A DNA stretch of 16,997 nt, from NCBI GenBank assembly GCA_030639665.1, contig DAOWCC010000021.1:1-16997 (forward strand), given 5' to 3'. This document shows positions 14,793 to 16,997 of the stretch, one piece after another. How positions within the stretch are numbered: the first letter of the stretch is position 1; the number at the start of each line of letters is the position of its first letter. The notes beneath the pieces are model-generated. The model ran no database searches. It had not been told where the DNA came from and saw only the letters and a program-made list of their open reading frames with translations. This stretch comes from Elusimicrobiota bacterium (lineage in GTDB: Bacteria; Elusimicrobiota; Elusimicrobia; Elusimicrobiales; UBA9959). Both the position numbers and the translations under genes were made by a program.

Positions 14793-15475
14793 TGAAACAA
14801 AAGATTATCACCAAAGGTTTGAGTCAAATGTAGCGGGCTGCCAGCCTGCCTGTCCGCCGATGCCGTGTGACGGAATGCCGTGTAGCGGGCGATTTACCAA
14901 TCGCCAATGTAGTTGCAAAGCTTGCTTTGCTTGTATAACCGAGATGACTAAAGACTGTAATTTTATCGGGGGCCTGTCAGAGATATTATGATTAAACCAA
15001 AGGTTTTATACTCACTCATCGCGGGTTTTATATGATAGTGGCTTTCGGACTTTCGTCAGTTCCGGAACTCATCCGCCCGCAGTGCTTGGCGGATTCAAAC
15101 ATCCTCACTGTCTCTGAGAGATACACTCAAGTCCTTAGCCAAAAACCCAAAATCGTTCGTTACAAAACCTTTGGCTCAATCTTACTTATTTTTTTTTATA
15201 AGATAATCCCACCCATCCCTAACTATGGTGAAGCAGAATTACCCTGTCATAAGGAAAGCCTTATAAATTTTAATTAGAACCGGTCCATTTTACTGCGCCC
15301 TTGCGTCTCACTGCAAGATAGTAACTCGAGAACTTGTGTCCGTAGCAGTCCTTTGAAAGCCCAGTCCACCCACCCTCCTGAATGAACAGGTCGGCTTCCG
15401 AACGCTCCTGCCGCGCAAACATAACTGCCATTTTCAATCTCACTTAATTTTTTTATAAGATAATCACTGCAGCAA
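14793..15475. repeat. Repeat cluster between xerC leader and the IS110 element
   Basis: No convincing gene. Contents: TCCGCC..TGACGGA (14853-14873); perfect hairpins GGCGATT-TACC-AATCGCC (14888-14905) and GCAAAG-CTTG-CTTTGC (14915-14930); TCCGCC..GGCGGA (15072-15093); and several CCAAAGGTTT words (about 14809, 14997 and, inverted, 15166). There are also three modules that recur: a T-rich TTATAAGATAATC word (15184-15209 and 15441-15466), a module starting AACTATGGTGAAGC (15221-15270, again at 16714-16763), and one containing ACTCGAGAACTTGTGTCCG (15321-15370, again at 16651-16700). Confidence 0.6.
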
Positions 15476-15481
15476 CTATAT

Positions 15482-15487
15482 TGTCAA
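15482..15487 (-). promoter_or_regulatory. -35 box at the right end of the IS110 element (circle-junction promoter half)
   Basis: A perfect TTGACA on the minus strand overlapping the transposase stop and ending about seven bases from the element boundary. In a circular intermediate it would face TATATT or TATTTT just inside the left end, 14 or 16 bases away depending on the -10 chosen. This would drive the bridge RNA and transposase only when circularised, as described for IS110-family elements. Confidence 0.6.
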
Positions 15488-16449
15488 GCTCGTATTAATT
15501 GTTCTTTGAAACTCCATTCAGTCTTTGTTTTACACATAGCATTAAGCGTAACTAGTAATTTTCGCATACAAGCTGTAATGGCTACTTTTTTAGGTTTACC
15601 CTTCGCTATTAATCTTTCATGAAATTTCTTTATAGGAGGGTTGAATCTTATAGCTGACATTGTAGCCATGTAAAGGATGGAACGGATATTTTCCCTCCCA
15701 CCTCTTACTGTTCTTTTTCCTTTGAATTTGCCGCTATCATTATTAAGCGGCGCAAGACCGGCTAAAAGAGCTATTTTTTTACGGTTTAATTTACCAAGTT
15801 CCGGCATAAAAGCGATAAGCGAACTTGCAAGCACAGGACCGCAGCCCGGCGTGGATTTAAAGATTTGAACTTTGTCTTTGTATATCGGTGAAGATTTGAT
15901 AAAGTCGTTAATATTTTTATCAAGGTTTTCAAGTTCTTTTTTAAGCCAAGCTATATGTTTTTTAATACTTTCTGCCATAAAGCCCCTAGAAGAAGAAAGC
16001 CTGTTTTTTTCTTGGCCAATCATGTAAACCAACTGTGCTCTTCTGCGTACGAGAAGATTAATGTGTTTAAGCGTTTCGTCCGGGATCGCTGATATATTAG
16101 GCTTTATAGCTTTGCCAAACATAGCTATTATTTTAGCGTCAAGGCAGTCCGTTTTAGCAAGTGTGCCTGTGGCTTTGGCGAAGTCCCTTACTTGGCGCGG
16201 ATTGACTATAGCGACAGGGATGTCTGAAGAAGCTAAGATAGAAGCGGCATTACTTTCAAAACCGCCAGTAGCTTCAAGGACTACAAGAGCTGGATTAAAA
16301 GATTCAATAGTTTCAACCAGCTCGGATAAACCTGTTTCAGTTTGTGAAAACTGAAAGTGTTTATCGTGTTCAAGGATATAAACATCAAGATTTTTTTTGG
16401 AAACATCGATGCCTATATGTATTTCACAGTTAGGTTTTGAGTTGGACAT
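15484..16449 (-). CDS. IS110-family transposase (DEDD, bridge-RNA guided type)
   Basis: A complete 321-residue transposase. The N-terminal RuvC-like domain has D15 (GIDVSK), E59 (VVLEATGGFE) and D101/D104 (KTDCLDAK), the DEDD set. A helical linker (about 125-185) is followed by the Transposase_20 domain, starting STPGCGP and including LAGLAPLNNDSGKFKGKR, where S239 matches the catalytic serine of IS110 recombinases. The start ATG has AGGAGG six bases upstream. It appears intact, so the element may be active. It would catalyse excision, circularisation and insertion directed by the RNA encoded upstream. Confidence 0.95.
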   Translation of the reverse strand: MSNSKPNCEIHIGIDVSKKNLDVYILEHDKHFQFSQTETGLSELVETIESFNPALVVLEATGGFESNAASILASSDIPVAIVNPRQVRDFAKATGTLAKTDCLDAKIIAMFGKAIKPNISAIPDETLKHINLLVRRRAQLVYMIGQEKNRLSSSRGFMAESIKKHIAWLKKELENLDKNINDFIKSSPIYKDKVQIFKSTPGCGPVLASSLIAFMPELGKLNRKKIALLAGLAPLNNDSGKFKGKRTVRGGRENIRSILYMATMSAIRFNPPIKKFHERLIAKGKPKKVAITACMRKLLVTLNAMCKTKTEWSFKEQLIRA

Positions 16450-16467
16450 AAAGTCCTCCTTTTAATG

Positions 16468-16600
16468 ATATCCGACCTTGTGAAATTCGGGCTTAAAAGC
16501 GCCTTGCAACAATTCGGATTAATGGTAATAAGGGATGTGGCGCTCCATGCTGCAATACGGTTTTTTAACCAAGGATAGAACGAGCTACCACATCCTACAA
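16468..16600 (-). ncRNA. Predicted bridge RNA of the IS110 element
   Basis: The leader folds into two stem-loops with internal loops, as in bridge RNAs. The first (target-binding loop) has an outer stem of GGATGTGG and GCTC (16595-16582) with their complements (16545-16533). An inner GGTT/AACC hairpin (16559-16570) leaves an internal loop. One loop strand contains TTCTATCCTTG (16580-16570), identical to the element's left flank (16653-16643). The other contains TGCAGCA (16554-16548), complementary to the right flank TGCTGCA (15474-15468). The second (donor loop) has outer stem ATCCGA/TCGGAT (16519-16514 with 16475-16470). It contains ATTGTTG, six of seven identical to the right terminus ATAGTTG. 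Transcript ends are estimates. Confidence 0.75.
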
Positions 16601-16650
16601 CTTAACTATATTTATTATACTTATGTACTAAAATATAACATACAAGGATA

Positions 16651-16763
16651 GAAACTCGAGAACTTGTGTCCGTAGCAGTCCTTCCGAAAGCCCAGTCCAC
16701 TCACTCCAACCCAAATTATGGTGAAGCGGACTTACCCTGTCATAAGGAGGCTTTATAAATTAT
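16651..16763. repeat. Second copies of the two modules flanking the IS110 element
   Basis: 16651-16700 repeats 15321-15370 nearly base for base (ACTCGAGAACTTGTGTCCG... CCCAGTCCAC). 16714-16763 repeats 15221-15270 (TATGGTGAAGC..CCCTGTCATAAGGA). Their order is reversed relative to the first pair. In one frame the second module reads NYGEA[ED]LPCHKE in both copies, with mostly synonymous changes, hinting at a decayed coding origin. Confidence 0.7.
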
Positions 16764-16793
16764 TTGGAGTTTTGGAGGACTTTATATTTAAAT

Positions 16794-16997
16794 TCAATCA
16801 TTTTTATTTTCAATGTTTTTTAAAAATTCCTTGGCATCAGGAAAAAATTTCTTTACCGTTTCAAAAATCTCTTTCGCTTTATGTTCATCATATATATGAG
16901 CTGTTTGGTTTCGCGCTTTATGATAATCAAACCATGCTTCTACATCATCAATAAGCCGGCTTTCAGCCGCCAATCTAAAAAGTTCTTTTCTGCTTAC
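16794..16997 (-). CDS. HEPN / HI0074-family nucleotidyltransferase substrate-binding protein, C-terminal part
   Basis: Minus-strand frame open from the right window edge to TGA 16796-16794, giving the last 67 residues. The sequence SRKELFRLAAESRLIDD, VEAWFDYHKARNQTAH, and the terminal PDAKEFLKN are typical of HI0074-like proteins, the HEPN partner of minimal nucleotidyltransferases. The RNQTAH segment is the R-x4-H motif associated with HEPN RNases. Such pairs act as type VII HepT/MntA toxin-antitoxin modules or related systems. A nucleotidyltransferase gene is not in the window; if present it must lie to the right, because only repeats follow on the left. The plus-strand ORF overlapping this stretch is a shadow. 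Confidence 0.8.
   Translation of the reverse strand, partial: VSRKELFRLAAESRLIDDVEAWFDYHKARNQTAHIYDEHKAKEIFETVKKFFPDAKEFLKNIENKND

Larger units (their letters stand above)
15476..16645 (-). mobile_element. IS110-family insertion sequence (IS110 subgroup)
   Basis: About 1.17 kb, one DEDD transposase, no terminal inverted repeats, a long leader upstream of the transposase and only about 10 bp after its stop: the IS110 rather than IS1111 arrangement. The ends were set by a short core repeated at both junctions (CAA at 15473-15475 and 16643-16645, TTG in element sense). Removing the element joins CACTGCAG-CAA-GGATAG, which resembles the uninterrupted relative CACTG-CAA-GATAG at 15309-15320. Core assignment (TT, TG or TTG) is uncertain by a base or two. 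The element sits inside a repeat cluster, consistent with the tendency of IS110 elements to target repeated extragenic sequences. Confidence 0.85.

Noticed and set aside
14702..14827. N-terminal extension of the Xer recombinase (frame open to 14827)
   Set aside because: The 42 extra codons run through a nested palindrome and repeat DNA, are not protein-like, and Xer proteins start at MNxLIExFL-like residues.
15032..15277. 81-codon plus-strand ORF in the repeat cluster
   Set aside because: It crosses several repeat modules, has no Shine-Dalgarno, and only its tail (NYGEAELPCHKE) shows any coding-like signal. Treated as a repeat.
15300..15480. Group II intron or retron remnant
   Set aside because: No domain V-like hairpin and no reverse transcriptase; the repeats are better explained as IS targets.
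15321..16700. 50 bp direct repeats flanking the IS as its target-site duplication or as a composite transposon
   Set aside because: Only one side abuts the element, the adjacent modules are in reversed order, and IS110 elements leave at most a short core repeat; these are pre-existing dispersed repeats.
16718..16954. 78-codon plus-strand ORF at the right edge
   Set aside because: Its start lies in a repeat module and the rest is antisense to the clearly recognisable HEPN-family protein.
1..16997. tRNA or rRNA genes
   Set aside because: No cloverleaf with a T-loop GGTTCGA core or rRNA-like stretch was found by eye on either strand.

Overview
The window is AT-rich, densely coding bacterial DNA. 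It looks like a diderm (Gram-negative-type) organism: it has a Lol-type lipoprotein export ABC transporter (permease plus ATPase), a PBP4-class DD-peptidase, several Sec signal peptides and a WecA-type polyprenyl-phosphate sugar transferase. The gene mix, a divergent nucleoside diphosphate kinase and many chimeric intergenic repeats suggest an uncultured deep-branching lineage such as Elusimicrobiota or Omnitrophota. That placement is an impression, not a demonstrated assignment.

Layout. Positions 1-9235 are almost entirely minus-strand genes. In transcription order they are: a stand-alone response-regulator receiver, lysS (ATGA overlap), a LolC/E-type permease, lolD, a secreted GH13 alpha-amylase, an LmbE/PIG-L deacetylase, a WecA-type transferase, an L-Ala-D/L-Glu epimerase-like enolase-superfamily enzyme, and the start of a small secreted protein cut by the left edge. 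Divergent from these, 9455-11695 carries ndk, a secreted alpha/beta-hydrolase-fold protein lacking its catalytic Ser and His, and murQ on the plus strand. Then come dacB (minus), a 0.5 kb repeat-filled gap, a XerC/D recombinase (minus), a 0.77 kb repeat cluster, an IS110-family element (minus), and at the right edge the C-terminal part of a HEPN/HI0074-family protein (minus).

Functional themes. murQ (MurNAc-6-P etherase), the dipeptide epimerase and the DD-peptidase point to peptidoglycan turnover and recycling. WecA and the LmbE deacetylase suggest GlcNAc-lipid or surface-glycan chemistry. LolC/D handles lipoprotein release to the outer membrane.

Most notable. (1) A ~135 bp element occurs twice, at 2746-2879 and 5869-6004, each time between two co-directional genes and in the same orientation. 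Its 11 bp inverted ends (ACCCTACCACC) coincide with the Shine-Dalgarno and GTG start of the downstream gene. It carries an identical GAAA-tetraloop hairpin and a 21-codon ORF ending on the downstream start codon. It could be a mobile, operon-compatible translational switch. (2) The IS110 element can be delimited from sequence alone (about 15476-16645). Its upstream leader folds like a bridge RNA. An 11-nt guide is identical to the left flank and a 7-nt guide is complementary to the right flank. Deleting the element restores a site resembling an uninterrupted repeat 150 bp away, and a perfect TTGACA at the right terminus would make a promoter in the circular form. (3) Gaps are packed with several unrelated families of short repeats.
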